Shown piece by piece: positions 14,946-22,464 of a DNA stretch of 58,886 nucleotides. The first letter of the stretch is position 1. The number at the start of each line of letters is the position of its first letter. Source of the DNA: Scatosoma sp045660265 (lineage in GTDB: Bacteria; Bacillota; Clostridia; Christensenellales; Borkfalkiaceae). Under the pieces are notes generated by a model. The model was not told the DNA's origin. It saw nothing but the letters and a program-made list of their open reading frames with translations, and searched no databases. Made by a program: the position numbers and the translations under genes. The stretch covers positions 1-58,886 of the forward strand of contig JAZRDM010000057.1 in assembly GCA_045660265.1 (NCBI GenBank), written 5' to 3'.

Positions 14946-14974
14946 TTGAAAAAAAGTGAAATGTATGATATAAT
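14946..14974 (+). promoter_or_regulatory. Sigma-A promoter of the hydrogenase-like gene
   Basis: TTGAAA (14946-14951), 17-bp spacer, TATAAT (14969-14974). The leader of about 85 bases has a perfect hairpin CGTTTACC-TTTT-GGTAAACG (about 15032-15051) just before the GGGGA ribosome binding region. Confidence 0.8.
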
Positions 14975-15065
14975 GCATACATTATAGTATCGTATGGGGG
15001 TACAACCCTTGAAAAAGCAAAAATAAATACGTTTACCTTTTGGTAAACGGAAGGGGACAAGAGAG

Positions 15066-16670
15066 ATGATTGACGAATTGTATAATGTAGACGAAAATGA
15101 AACAATAGAATGCGTAGAAGAGATTACCGCTGTTGAAATGGCTTGGAAATATTTTCTTGCAAATAAAAATAAAATTCGCGTGGTTGTACAAGTATCGCCT
15201 GCTGTCCGCGTAACAATTGGCGAATGGTTTGGCCTTGACCGCGGCGAAGACGCGATGGGGAAAATTGTAACCGCTTTAAAATTGCTTGGTGCAGACGTTG
15301 TAGTGGATAGCGCAATTGCAGAAGACGTTATTTCAATTGCAGAAGCGGAAGAGTTGAAAGCTAGATGGGAAAAGGGTAATGTACTTCCCCTTATTTCCTC
15401 TCGTTGCGGCGCGTTTGTAAAATACGTGAAAGAAACGCATCCTGAAATGGCAGAATATTTATTGCAAAGCCCTTCGCCTATGCAAGCTTTCAGCATGCTT
15501 TTGAAAAAACATTATGATAAGCAAAAGGACGGAAAGGTTACGAAAGTAATCGCTTTGGTTCCTGGTAGCGCTAAGAAAAATGAGTTGGATATGGGCGAAA
15601 ACGTTCGCGCGGCAACCGATTTGGTGTTGACGACGCAAGACCTCGTTGAATTGTTTGAGCAAGCTGATTTTAATTTAGTGTTGCTTGAAAAACAAGCAAT
15701 GGATTTGCCTTTCGGTATCAGCTCTGGCTGTGGGTATATTACGAGCGTAGCAGGCGGGGTAGCGGAAACGTTACTTCGTAGTATAAGCAACGATAAATCG
15801 GATGAAGTCATTCGCAAAATTATGTATAGCGGCGTTCGTGGATGGGAAAGTATGCGTAAAGCAGAAATGTCTCTTAACGGAAAATGTGTCAAGGTGGGCG
15901 TAGCGTGCGGTTTAGATAAAGCGGAAAAAGTATTATCAGAAATTGCAAACGGAACGTCGGATTACGATTTTGTCGAAATCGTGGCAAGCGAAGGCGGCTG
16001 TATTGCCGGCGACGCGCAGCCTTATGACGATCCTATGACGTTGAAATTACGTGCGTTAGGGTTATGGTATATGGATAGCAGACGTGCAGCTCGTTCTGCT
16101 GAAATTTCTCCTTCAAGCGCTTCATTGTATAATGCATACACTAGATTGCGTTGGGAAAATGAAGCAGTTGATCCCGAGGTGGATTTAACGCCTGAAGTGG
16201 TAGAATGTGTGTGCGTCGAAGAAATCGTCGAAGAGCCTATTGTTGAAGAGGTTGTCGAAGAAATCGTCGAAGAGCCTATTGTTGAAGAGGTTGTCGAAGA
16301 AATCGTCGAAGAACATATCGTTGAAGAGGTTGTCGAAGAAATCGTCGAAGAGCCTATTGTTGAAGAGGTTATCGAAGAAATCGTCGAAGAGCCTATTGTT
16401 GAAGAGGTTATCGAAGAAATCGTCGAAGAACCTGTCGTTGAAGAGGTTATCGAAGAAATCGCAGAAGAACCTATCGTTGAAGAAGTTGTCGAAGAAATCG
16501 TCGAAGAGGTAGCTGTTACGGAGATTGAAGAATTAGACGAAGATTTTGACGAGGAAGATCAAGAAGAATATTTAGAAGATGGAAAGAGAAATCCCTATTA
16601 CAGAAGACTTTCCAGAAAAGAACGTAGAAAAATAAAGAGAATGAGACGCTTTGAAAAGAGTTCTAAATAA
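15066..16670 (+). CDS. Degenerate [FeFe]-hydrogenase-like protein with acidic repeats and basic tail
   Basis: A 534-residue protein. Residues about 37-330 follow the H-domain of [FeFe]-hydrogenases (VVVQVSPAVRVTIGEWFGL, then GKIVTALKLLGAD, then GGVAETLLR, then EGGCIAGDAQP), but no N-terminal ferredoxin clusters are present and only two of the four H-cluster cysteines survive. TSCCPAW is SSRCGAF (111-117), PCxAKK is PGSAKK (166-171) and ACPGGC is ASEGGC (307-312). The proton-relay cysteine is an arginine. So it is very unlikely to be a hydrogenase. From residue 385 there are seven 13-residue acidic repeats (consensus EEIVEEPIVEEVV), a further acidic stretch, and a strongly basic tail (RRLSRKERRKIKRMRRF). 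A real hydrogenase is encoded 4 kb downstream. Function unknown; a scaffold, regulator or assembly role is speculation. Confidence 0.85.
   Translation: MIDELYNVDENETIECVEEITAVEMAWKYFLANKNKIRVVVQVSPAVRVTIGEWFGLDRGEDAMGKIVTALKLLGADVVVDSAIAEDVISIAEAEELKARWEKGNVLPLISSRCGAFVKYVKETHPEMAEYLLQSPSPMQAFSMLLKKHYDKQKDGKVTKVIALVPGSAKKNELDMGENVRAATDLVLTTQDLVELFEQADFNLVLLEKQAMDLPFGISSGCGYITSVAGGVAETLLRSISNDKSDEVIRKIMYSGVRGWESMRKAEMSLNGKCVKVGVACGLDKAEKVLSEIANGTSDYDFVEIVASEGGCIAGDAQPYDDPMTLKLRALGLWYMDSRRAARSAEISPSSASLYNAYTRLRWENEAVDPEVDLTPEVVECVCVEEIVEEPIVEEVVEEIVEEPIVEEVVEEIVEEHIVEEVVEEIVEEPIVEEVIEEIVEEPIVEEVIEEIVEEPVVEEVIEEIAEEPIVEEVVEEIVEEVAVTEIEELDEDFDEEDQEEYLEDGKRNPYYRRLSRKERRKIKRMRRFEKSSK
16218..16490 (+). 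repeat. Seven tandem 39-bp coding repeats
   Basis: In-frame direct repeats encoding 13 residues each (EEIVEEPIVEEVV with small changes: P to H in unit 3, V to I at the last position in units 4-6, I to V in unit 6, and V to A in unit 7). A shortened eighth unit ends at about 16517. Units 1 and 2 are nearly identical at DNA level, pointing to recent slippage or unequal exchange. Confidence 0.92.
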
Positions 16671-16700
16671 AAGTGGTGTATAGCTCAATAAAATAAGGCA

Positions 16701-16723
16701 GCGGCGGCGTTTTTCGCCGCCGC
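16701..16723 (+). terminator. GC-rich hairpin after the hydrogenase-like gene
   Basis: Perfect nine-base-pair stem GCGGCGGCG / CGCCGCCGC with a T5 loop, but followed by TTATCG instead of a true T-run. A probable weak terminator or 3'-end stabiliser. Confidence 0.5.
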
Positions 16724-16789
16724 TTATCGTATATATAATAAAGCAAGTTGCGTTTATTGTAGCGAGTTGTATAAAAAGGAGACCTGAAA

Positions 16790-17812
16790 GTGAAACAAAA
16801 AATGCGTGGGATAGCGCGAATATTAGCTTGTCTTTTTTGCGCGATTTGCGTAAGTATGCTAGGGGCGTGTACGCAAGAAATAAGTAAAGAAATTCAAGTA
16901 TACGCGCCAGACGGCGCGCCCGCACTGTCGATAGCTAAATTATTGCAAGAAGATACGCAAGACGACGGGGTTACGTATACAGTGGTAAATGCAACAACGA
17001 TTAACGCATACGTTACGGGGGAAACGCCGAAAGCCGACGTTTGCATTTTACCTTTAAATACAGCGAGTAAATTCTTAGGGGATGGAAACACATACGCGCT
17101 TTGCGGTATTGTAACGCACGGAAATTTATATATGCTGTCAACCCAGTCAACTGTTTATACTGCTGAAAACTTGTCCTTTTTGATAGGGAAAACGGTGGGT
17201 GTTGTACAGCTTGCCAATGTGCCTGGACTTACTTTTAAAATTATTTTAAACAAATTAGGCTTGCCTTGGGCAGAGTTGAAAAACGATCAAACGCCTTCGC
17301 CTGACGTAATCAATGTAAAGGCTATTTCAGCAGATGCGGTTAGTCCGGCAACACAAGGGATAGACGTGTTTGTCGCCCCCGAGCCTGCCGCTAGCGTGAA
17401 GGCGGAAAAAACCTCGTTAGAGTTTGTGGGGGATTTGCAGGCGTTTTATAACGAACAAAAAGGATATCCTCAAGCCGCGCTGGTTATCAAAAAAAGTTTA
17501 ATACAAGACAATCCTGCTTGGGTGGAAGGCTTTTTAAAAGAGGTGGAAGAAAACGCAAAAACATTACCCGCACGCACGCAGGCATCTGAGATTCAAGCTA
17601 TTTGTAACGCAGTACAATCGCATTTAACGCAAGGGCTTTCGCCTACTTTGACGGTGCAAAATTTAACGCCAAACGCCATCAGCAATTCAGGGGTGCGTTT
17701 TGAAGCTGCGCTTGCTTATAAAGTGCAAATTACCGAATTTTTACAACAAATGATATCCGTGCAAGATGGCGCGGCGTCATTGATTGAAGACAAATTTTAT
17801 TACGGAAACTAA
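16790..17812 (+). CDS. ABC transporter substrate-binding lipoprotein (NitT/TauT family)
   Basis: A 340-residue periplasmic-binding-like lipoprotein: signal peptide with lipobox LGAC (cysteine at about residue 27), then an open SBP fold with IQVYAPDGAPALSIAKLL near the start. The pattern is like SsuA/ThiY/NMT1-type binding proteins for small organic ions or vitamin precursors. GTG at 16790 was preferred because GGAG lies eight bases upstream; an ATG four codons later is the alternative. It heads a three-gene transporter operon whose permease begins three bases after its stop. The ligand cannot be read from sequence. Confidence 0.85.
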   Translation: MKQKMRGIARILACLFCAICVSMLGACTQEISKEIQVYAPDGAPALSIAKLLQEDTQDDGVTYTVVNATTINAYVTGETPKADVCILPLNTASKFLGDGNTYALCGIVTHGNLYMLSTQSTVYTAENLSFLIGKTVGVVQLANVPGLTFKIILNKLGLPWAELKNDQTPSPDVINVKAISADAVSPATQGIDVFVAPEPAASVKAEKTSLEFVGDLQAFYNEQKGYPQAALVIKKSLIQDNPAWVEGFLKEVEENAKTLPARTQASEIQAICNAVQSHLTQGLSPTLTVQNLTPNAISNSGVRFEAALAYKVQITEFLQQMISVQDGAASLIEDKFYYGN

Positions 17813-17815
17813 AAG

Positions 17816-18571
17816 ATGAAAAAAAGCATTTTACAAAACGTAGCGTTTTGTTTTGCCGCCTTGGCGTTTTTGTTAATCGTATGGCAAATCGCTTGTGCTG
17901 CACTGCAAAACACATATTTACTCCCGCCTGTTTGGGATTGTGTCGAAACCGCCTTTTTGTTAATGGGGAAAAGTGAGTTTTGGACTGCATTTTTTGCTAC
18001 CTTTTTAAGATGTTTTGTTGCTTTTTTGCTTTCTTTTGTATTTGCGGTAATTTTTTCTATCGTTGTTTATTTATTGCCGACGTTTTCTAAATTTTTTACA
18101 CCCATTGTTTCGTTTATGCGTTCGCTTCCAACTATGGCGATTTTGTTAATTTTACTTATTTTAACAACGCCGTTACAAGCGCCGATTATCGTGGCGTTTT
18201 TAACGTTGTTTCCCATGTTATACACGGCGGTTTATACTTCGCTTTGTGATGTGGACGAAGCTTTGATACAAATGAGCAAAGTCTATCAAATTCCTTTAAA
18301 AAAACAAATGGCATTGTTGTATTTTCCTTCGGCGTTACCGAGTGTAACGCGTTCGGCAAGCGCAGCGCTTTCTCATTCGCTTAAAGTGGTTATTTCTGCG
18401 GAGATTTTATCCTATACATATCAAAGTCTTGGCGGCTTAATGCAAGAATCGAGTTTGCACGTGGAAATGCCCACGCTATTTGCGCTTGTGCTAATTGTGT
18501 TTTTTGTCGGTGTGGTTATCGAAATCATAGGAAACGCCGTTGCAAACGTTTTGCAAGGGAGGCTGAAATGA
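17816..18571 (+). CDS. ABC transporter permease (NitT/TauT family)
   Basis: A 251-residue inner-membrane subunit with about six helices. The coupling motif of BPD-type permeases is at about residues 140-170 (TSLCDVDEALIQMSKVYQIP, with the conserved A and G partly replaced). It has the SsuC/TauC arrangement. It overlaps the ATPase gene by four bases (ATGA), so they are translationally coupled. It works with the lipoprotein upstream and the ATPase downstream to import the unknown ligand. Confidence 0.87.
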   Translation: MKKSILQNVAFCFAALAFLLIVWQIACAALQNTYLLPPVWDCVETAFLLMGKSEFWTAFFATFLRCFVAFLLSFVFAVIFSIVVYLLPTFSKFFTPIVSFMRSLPTMAILLILLILTTPLQAPIIVAFLTLFPMLYTAVYTSLCDVDEALIQMSKVYQIPLKKQMALLYFPSALPSVTRSASAALSHSLKVVISAEILSYTYQSLGGLMQESSLHVEMPTLFALVLIVFFVGVVIEIIGNAVANVLQGRLK

Positions 18572-19257
18572 AGCTTATCAACGTAACAAAACGCTATGGC
18601 GAAACAACACTCTTTCAAGATTTTTCTTTGGATATACAAGAAGGCGAAATACTCTGCATTCTCGGACCGTCCGGAAGCGGAAAGACTACTCTGTTGAATA
18701 TGCTTTGCGGACTTTGCGATTTTTTAGGCCGCACGGAAAATATTCCAGATAAAAGCTCGTATATTTTTCAAGAACCTCGTCTTTTACCAAATTTAACAGT
18801 GGAAGAAAATTTGCGCTATGTCGGCGGGAAAAAGGAAGAAATCGACGAAATCTTAGATAAAATTCATTTGCAAGAAAAAAAAGACAGCCGTCCCAAACAA
18901 CTATCGGGCGGGGAGAAACAACGGGTGTCAATCGCAAGGGCTTTTTTATACGACGCGCCGTTGCTTTTGATGGACGAACCGTTTTCGTCCTTAGATACGG
19001 CGTTAAAAATCAAAATGGCGGGCGTATTCGCTTCGCTTTGGAAAACGCACAAAAAAACAGCGGTATTTGTTACGCACGATCTTGAAGAAGCGCTGATGCT
19101 CGCGCATAGAATTGTAGTGCTTGACAATGGTAAAATTTTAGCCGACATTCGCACAGGAATAGAAAATAAAGCTACTTTCCCCTGTGAATACGGCGAAGAA
19201 AATCCTATTCGAAAAACGCTACTGCAAATTTTATTAACTGAAAAAAATCACCGATAA
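18568..19257 (+). CDS. ABC transporter ATP-binding protein (NitT/TauT family)
   Basis: A 229-residue ATPase energising the importer. Walker A GPSGSGKTT (about 34-42), Q-loop YIFQEPRLLPN (about 66-76), signature LSGGEKQRVSIARAF (about 111-125), Walker B LLLMDEPFSSLD (about 131-142) and H-loop FVTHD (about 167-171) are all intact. The helical domain is short, as usual for SsuB/TauB types. The SDR gene starts 13 bp later and probably belongs to the same transcript. Confidence 0.92.
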   Translation: MKLINVTKRYGETTLFQDFSLDIQEGEILCILGPSGSGKTTLLNMLCGLCDFLGRTENIPDKSSYIFQEPRLLPNLTVEENLRYVGGKKEEIDEILDKIHLQEKKDSRPKQLSGGEKQRVSIARAFLYDAPLLLMDEPFSSLDTALKIKMAGVFASLWKTHKKTAVFVTHDLEEALMLAHRIVVLDNGKILADIRTGIENKATFPCEYGEENPIRKTLLQILLTEKNHR

Positions 19258-19270
19258 GGGAGGTATAATT

Positions 19271-20044
19271 ATGAAAATTACATTGATTACGGGCGCAACG
19301 GGCGGTTTAGGAAAAGCCTTTGCAAAGCTGTATGCGAAAGATCACAACGATTTGTTACTCGTAGCGACAAACCAAGAAAAACTCCATGTGTTAAAAACCG
19401 AATTAGAAGCGGAGTTTGGCGTTTTTATCGATTGTTTCCAAGCAAATTTAGCCGAACAATCTCAACGTGAAGCGTTGTATGAATACACCAAGAATAAGGG
19501 GTATTTTGTCAATAATCTTGTCAACAATGCAGGGTTTGGCGATTGTACAGACTTTAAGGATATGGATATTGATAAGCAATTGAATATGGTGCAAGTAAAC
19601 TGCTCTGCGTTGTTATATTTTACTCGTATTTTCTTAACAGATATGTTGAAAAACAACGAAGGGCACGTCATAAACGTAGGCTCGATTGCGGGCTTTATGC
19701 CAGGACCTTATATGAGTACGTATCACGCAACAAAGGCATTTGTTTTATATTTAAGCGAAGCAGTTGCGCATGAAATTCGTAAAACAAACGTTAAGGTATT
19801 GGCGCTTTGTCCCGGACCATTCGATTCAGGGTTTGTTTCGACGGCGGGCAATAGTTATACCTTTGAAAAAATCAAGCCGATTTCGGCTGAGAAAGTAGCA
19901 GAATATGGCTATCAGCAATCGAAAAAAGGCAAACGAATCGCTGTTGTCGGTTTTAAAAATAAACTGACGGTATTTGCACCGAGATTTTTCTCTAGAAACT
20001 TTGTAGCTTCTGTTACGGCGCAAAACACCAAAAAAGAAGATTAA
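19271..20044 (+). CDS. Short-chain dehydrogenase/reductase
   Basis: A 257-residue NAD(P)-dependent oxidoreductase. Cofactor motif TGATGGLGKAF (about 7-17), NNAG (about 86-89) and catalytic YHATKAF (Y and K about four apart, near 154-158, with the serine in NVGSIAG about 13 residues before) are all present. The pattern resembles YqjQ/DltE-like SDRs of Firmicutes. The substrate is unknown. It follows the ABC operon closely and precedes a terminator. Confidence 0.85.
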   Translation: MKITLITGATGGLGKAFAKLYAKDHNDLLLVATNQEKLHVLKTELEAEFGVFIDCFQANLAEQSQREALYEYTKNKGYFVNNLVNNAGFGDCTDFKDMDIDKQLNMVQVNCSALLYFTRIFLTDMLKNNEGHVINVGSIAGFMPGPYMSTYHATKAFVLYLSEAVAHEIRKTNVKVLALCPGPFDSGFVSTAGNSYTFEKIKPISAEKVAEYGYQQSKKGKRIAVVGFKNKLTVFAPRFFSRNFVASVTAQNTKKED

Positions 20045-20065
20045 CCATTTTAAGAGAATAGATTT

Positions 20066-20099
20066 CCCTGAAAGTATATCAGCTTTCGGGGATTTTTTT
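20066..20099 (+). terminator. Intrinsic terminator after the SDR gene
   Basis: Nine-pair stem CCCTGAAAG / CTTTCGGGG (one wobble) and a seven-T tail. Confidence 0.85.
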
Positions 20100-20164
20100 A
20101 TCAACAGATCATTAAAAAGTGGTGCTAAATACGCTCAATTACATTTATTTTTTTTGTAAAATAC

Positions 20165-20193
20165 TTGCTTTTTATGAAAATTTATAGTATAAT
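20165..20193 (+). promoter_or_regulatory. Sigma-A promoter of rex-hydA
   Basis: TTGCTT (20165-20170), 17-bp spacer, TATAAT (20188-20193). A palindrome TATCATGATA at about 20216-20225 lies in the leader. No clear Rex operator (TTGTTAA-N4-TTAACAA type) was found, so autoregulation is unproven. Confidence 0.7.
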
Positions 20194-20235
20194 CAATTAG
20201 ATAAATAAATATCGATATCATGATAAGGGGAGAAT

Positions 20236-20874
20236 ATGGAAAAAGATATTTCCAAAGCAACGATTGCGCGCATGCCGTTATATCTGCGTTTCTTGCAAGA
20301 AGAAAATGCGAAAGGGAAAGGGTATATTTCTTCGACGGTTATTGCGCATAATATCGCCGTTTCAGCGGTGCTTGTGCGTAAGGATTTAGCAATGGTTTCA
20401 TCTGAACCTGGCCGTCCAAGGCTAGGCTTTGCCATTGTTCGATTGATTGCGGATATCGAAAAATTTATGGGTTACGACTGTTTATCCGACGCCGTTATTG
20501 TCGGTGCTGGTGGATTAGGAAAAGCATTTTTAGGGTACGAGGGTTTTAAAAGCAACGGCTTAAATATTGTGGCTGCATTTGATTGTAATCCCGAAATTTA
20601 CGGCGAAAAAATCAATGACAAGCCCGTATTGCCTATGACGGAGTTTAGAAATTTTGTTTCCGAGAGGAAAATACGTATAGGGATTATCACCGTGCCTAAA
20701 GCTTCAGCGCAAAATGTGTTGGACGAGATGGAAAAAGCGGGGATAAAAGCGGTTTGGAATTTCGCGCCCGCGCCCTTACATATCTCTAAAGATATGATAG
20801 TAAAAACGGAAGATTTGGCTGCATCCCTTGCTATTTTAGCGGGTAAGCTTGGTAGAGTAACGAAAGAGGAATAA
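20236..20874 (+). CDS. rex: Redox-sensing transcriptional repressor Rex
   Basis: A 212-residue regulator that senses the NADH/NAD+ ratio and controls fermentation genes. The N-terminal winged helix contains IARMPLYLRFLQE (about 10-22) and a recognition region VSAVLVRKDLA (about 43-53). The Rossmann domain starts at VIVGAGGLGKAFLGY (about 88-102) and has the expected dimer tail. It is ten bases upstream of hydA with a good ribosome binding site in between, so both are one transcription unit. Rex-hydA pairing is common in Clostridia and places hydrogen production under redox control. Confidence 0.95.
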   Translation: MEKDISKATIARMPLYLRFLQEENAKGKGYISSTVIAHNIAVSAVLVRKDLAMVSSEPGRPRLGFAIVRLIADIEKFMGYDCLSDAVIVGAGGLGKAFLGYEGFKSNGLNIVAAFDCNPEIYGEKINDKPVLPMTEFRNFVSERKIRIGIITVPKASAQNVLDEMEKAGIKAVWNFAPAPLHISKDMIVKTEDLAASLAILAGKLGRVTKEE

Positions 20875-20884
20875 AGGAGTAGGT

Positions 20885-22393
20885 ATGAGAGGATTAAAAA
20901 CGTCGGTTGTTAAACTTAGACAAGAAGTATTTAAAGAAGTGGCGAAGGTAGCCTTTGAGTCTGCGCCCGATAAAGTAAATGACGATATTGAAGCAATTCC
21001 CTATAAAATCACTCCAACGGAAGTGCCTCGTTATCGTGAAAGTATTTACCGTGAACGCGCTATTGCAGCAGAACAAGTTCGTTTAGCGATGGGTATGTCT
21101 TTGCGCCCTGCAGATAAACCCGTACATATTACGGCTGGGATTGATCAAAGTAATATTTCGGATAAATATTACGAACCGCCTTTAATGCAGGTTATTCCCT
21201 CTGCGTGCGATCAATGTCCTGATAACGAGTACGAAGTATCTAATCAATGCCGTGATTGCGTAGCAAAAGCCTGTGTTGCGGCTTGTCCTAAAGACGCTAT
21301 TTACGTAGAAAACGGCAAAACGAAAATTGATCAAAGTAAATGTATTCGTTGCGGCAAATGTAAAAAGGCGTGTCCTTATGATGCAATTGCGCATAAAACC
21401 CGTCCTTGTTCGCAAGCGTGCGGTATTAAAGCAATTACGACGGATGAGTTGGGTAGAGCTCAAATTGATAATGATAAATGCGTTGGTTGCGGTCAATGTA
21501 TGGTAAGCTGTCCATTTGGTGCTATTGCGGATAAATCGCAAATTTTCCAACTGATTCAAGCAATCAAGAAGGGCGATTACGTCGTCGCGGAAGTTGCGCC
21601 TGCTATCGTGGGGCAATTTGGCGAAGGAATTACGCCGGCAATCATTAAAGGCGCATTGTTGGATATAGGATTTAAAGAAGTGCACGAAGTTGCTAGCGGC
21701 GCCGATTTTGGCGCGGCTTCCGAAGCGCATCAATACGTAGAAGAAGTTGTGTCTGGAAAACTTCCTTTCTTGTTGACGTCCTGCTGTCCTGCGTGGGCAA
21801 TGCTTGCTAAAAAGCAATTCCCGCAAATGATAGACAAGGTTTCGCAATCGTTGACGCCAATGGTGGCAACGGCGCGTAAAATTAAACAAAAAACCCCGCA
21901 GGCGCGCGTGGTATTTATCGGCCCTTGCGCTGCGAAAAAATTAGAAGCGTCCAGAATATCTGTTCGCAGCGACGTCGACTTCGTTATTACCTTTGAAGAA
22001 CTTGCTGGTGTTTTTGCGGCGAAAAACGTTGATTTCTCCAAATACATAGGCGAGCGTTCTTTACACGAAGCTACGGGCGCAGGCAGAGGTTACGCTGTTT
22101 CGGGCGGGGTTGCTTCGGCAATAGAAAAATGTATCCGCGAATATTATCCCGAAGTGGATGTAAAAATAGAGCACGCGGAAGGCTTAGAAGAATGTAAAAA
22201 GATATTGCTTTTGGCAAAAATCGGTAAAAAGAATGGTTGCCTTATTGAAGGGATGGGCTGTCCGGGCGGTTGTGTAGCAGGAGCGGGGACAAATATTTCC
22301 GTCGAAAAAGCGAAAGCGGAAGTTACAAAGTTTGTAGCTAATTCTACAAAACCGATTCCCCCGAAAGATTTATACGAAATAGATTTGCCGTAA
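20885..22393 (+). CDS. [FeFe]-hydrogenase, group B type
   Basis: A 502-residue catalytic hydrogenase that should make H2 from reduced ferredoxin. The N-terminal half has many cysteines: CDQC at 108-111, CRDCVAKAC at 122-130, then CIRCGKCKKACP (153-164) and CVGCGQCMVSCP (199-210), two ferredoxin-type [4Fe-4S] motifs. The H-domain has all ligands: LTSCCPAW (297-304), IGPCAAKK (345-352) and GMGCPGGC (456-463). The N-terminal cysteine pattern and the Rex neighbour fit group B/monomeric clostridial enzymes. The active-site maturases HydE/F/G are not in this window. The contrast with the ligand-poor homologue at 15066-16670 is notable. Confidence 0.93.
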   Translation: MRGLKTSVVKLRQEVFKEVAKVAFESAPDKVNDDIEAIPYKITPTEVPRYRESIYRERAIAAEQVRLAMGMSLRPADKPVHITAGIDQSNISDKYYEPPLMQVIPSACDQCPDNEYEVSNQCRDCVAKACVAACPKDAIYVENGKTKIDQSKCIRCGKCKKACPYDAIAHKTRPCSQACGIKAITTDELGRAQIDNDKCVGCGQCMVSCPFGAIADKSQIFQLIQAIKKGDYVVAEVAPAIVGQFGEGITPAIIKGALLDIGFKEVHEVASGADFGAASEAHQYVEEVVSGKLPFLLTSCCPAWAMLAKKQFPQMIDKVSQSLTPMVATARKIKQKTPQARVVFIGPCAAKKLEASRISVRSDVDFVITFEELAGVFAAKNVDFSKYIGERSLHEATGAGRGYAVSGGVASAIEKCIREYYPEVDVKIEHAEGLEECKKILLLAKIGKKNGCLIEGMGCPGGCVAGAGTNISVEKAKAEVTKFVANSTKPIPPKDLYEIDLP

Positions 22394-22402
22394 ATTCGGC
22401 TA

Positions 22403-22437
22403 AAAAACGGTTCGCGTTATAAAAGCGAGCCGTTTTT
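22403..22437 (+). terminator. Intrinsic terminator after hydA
   Basis: Nine-pair stem ACGGTTCGC / GCGAGCCGT (one wobble), flanked by A6 and T5. Confidence 0.85.
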
Positions 22438-22464
22438 ATCATACTCAATAAAAAGGGGTGTGAT

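Noticed and set aside
16207..16512. Lysine/serine-rich open frame over the acidic repeat array
   Set aside because: It is the +1 frame of the 39-bp repeats; no ribosome binding site and no family likeness.
16218..16517. CRISPR array
   Set aside because: The repeats are contiguous, in frame and coding; there are no spacers.
20100..20235. Rex operator ahead of rex-hydA
   Set aside because: No TTGTTAA-N4-TTAACAA or TTGTGAA-type palindrome was found; TATCATGATA is palindromic but does not match.
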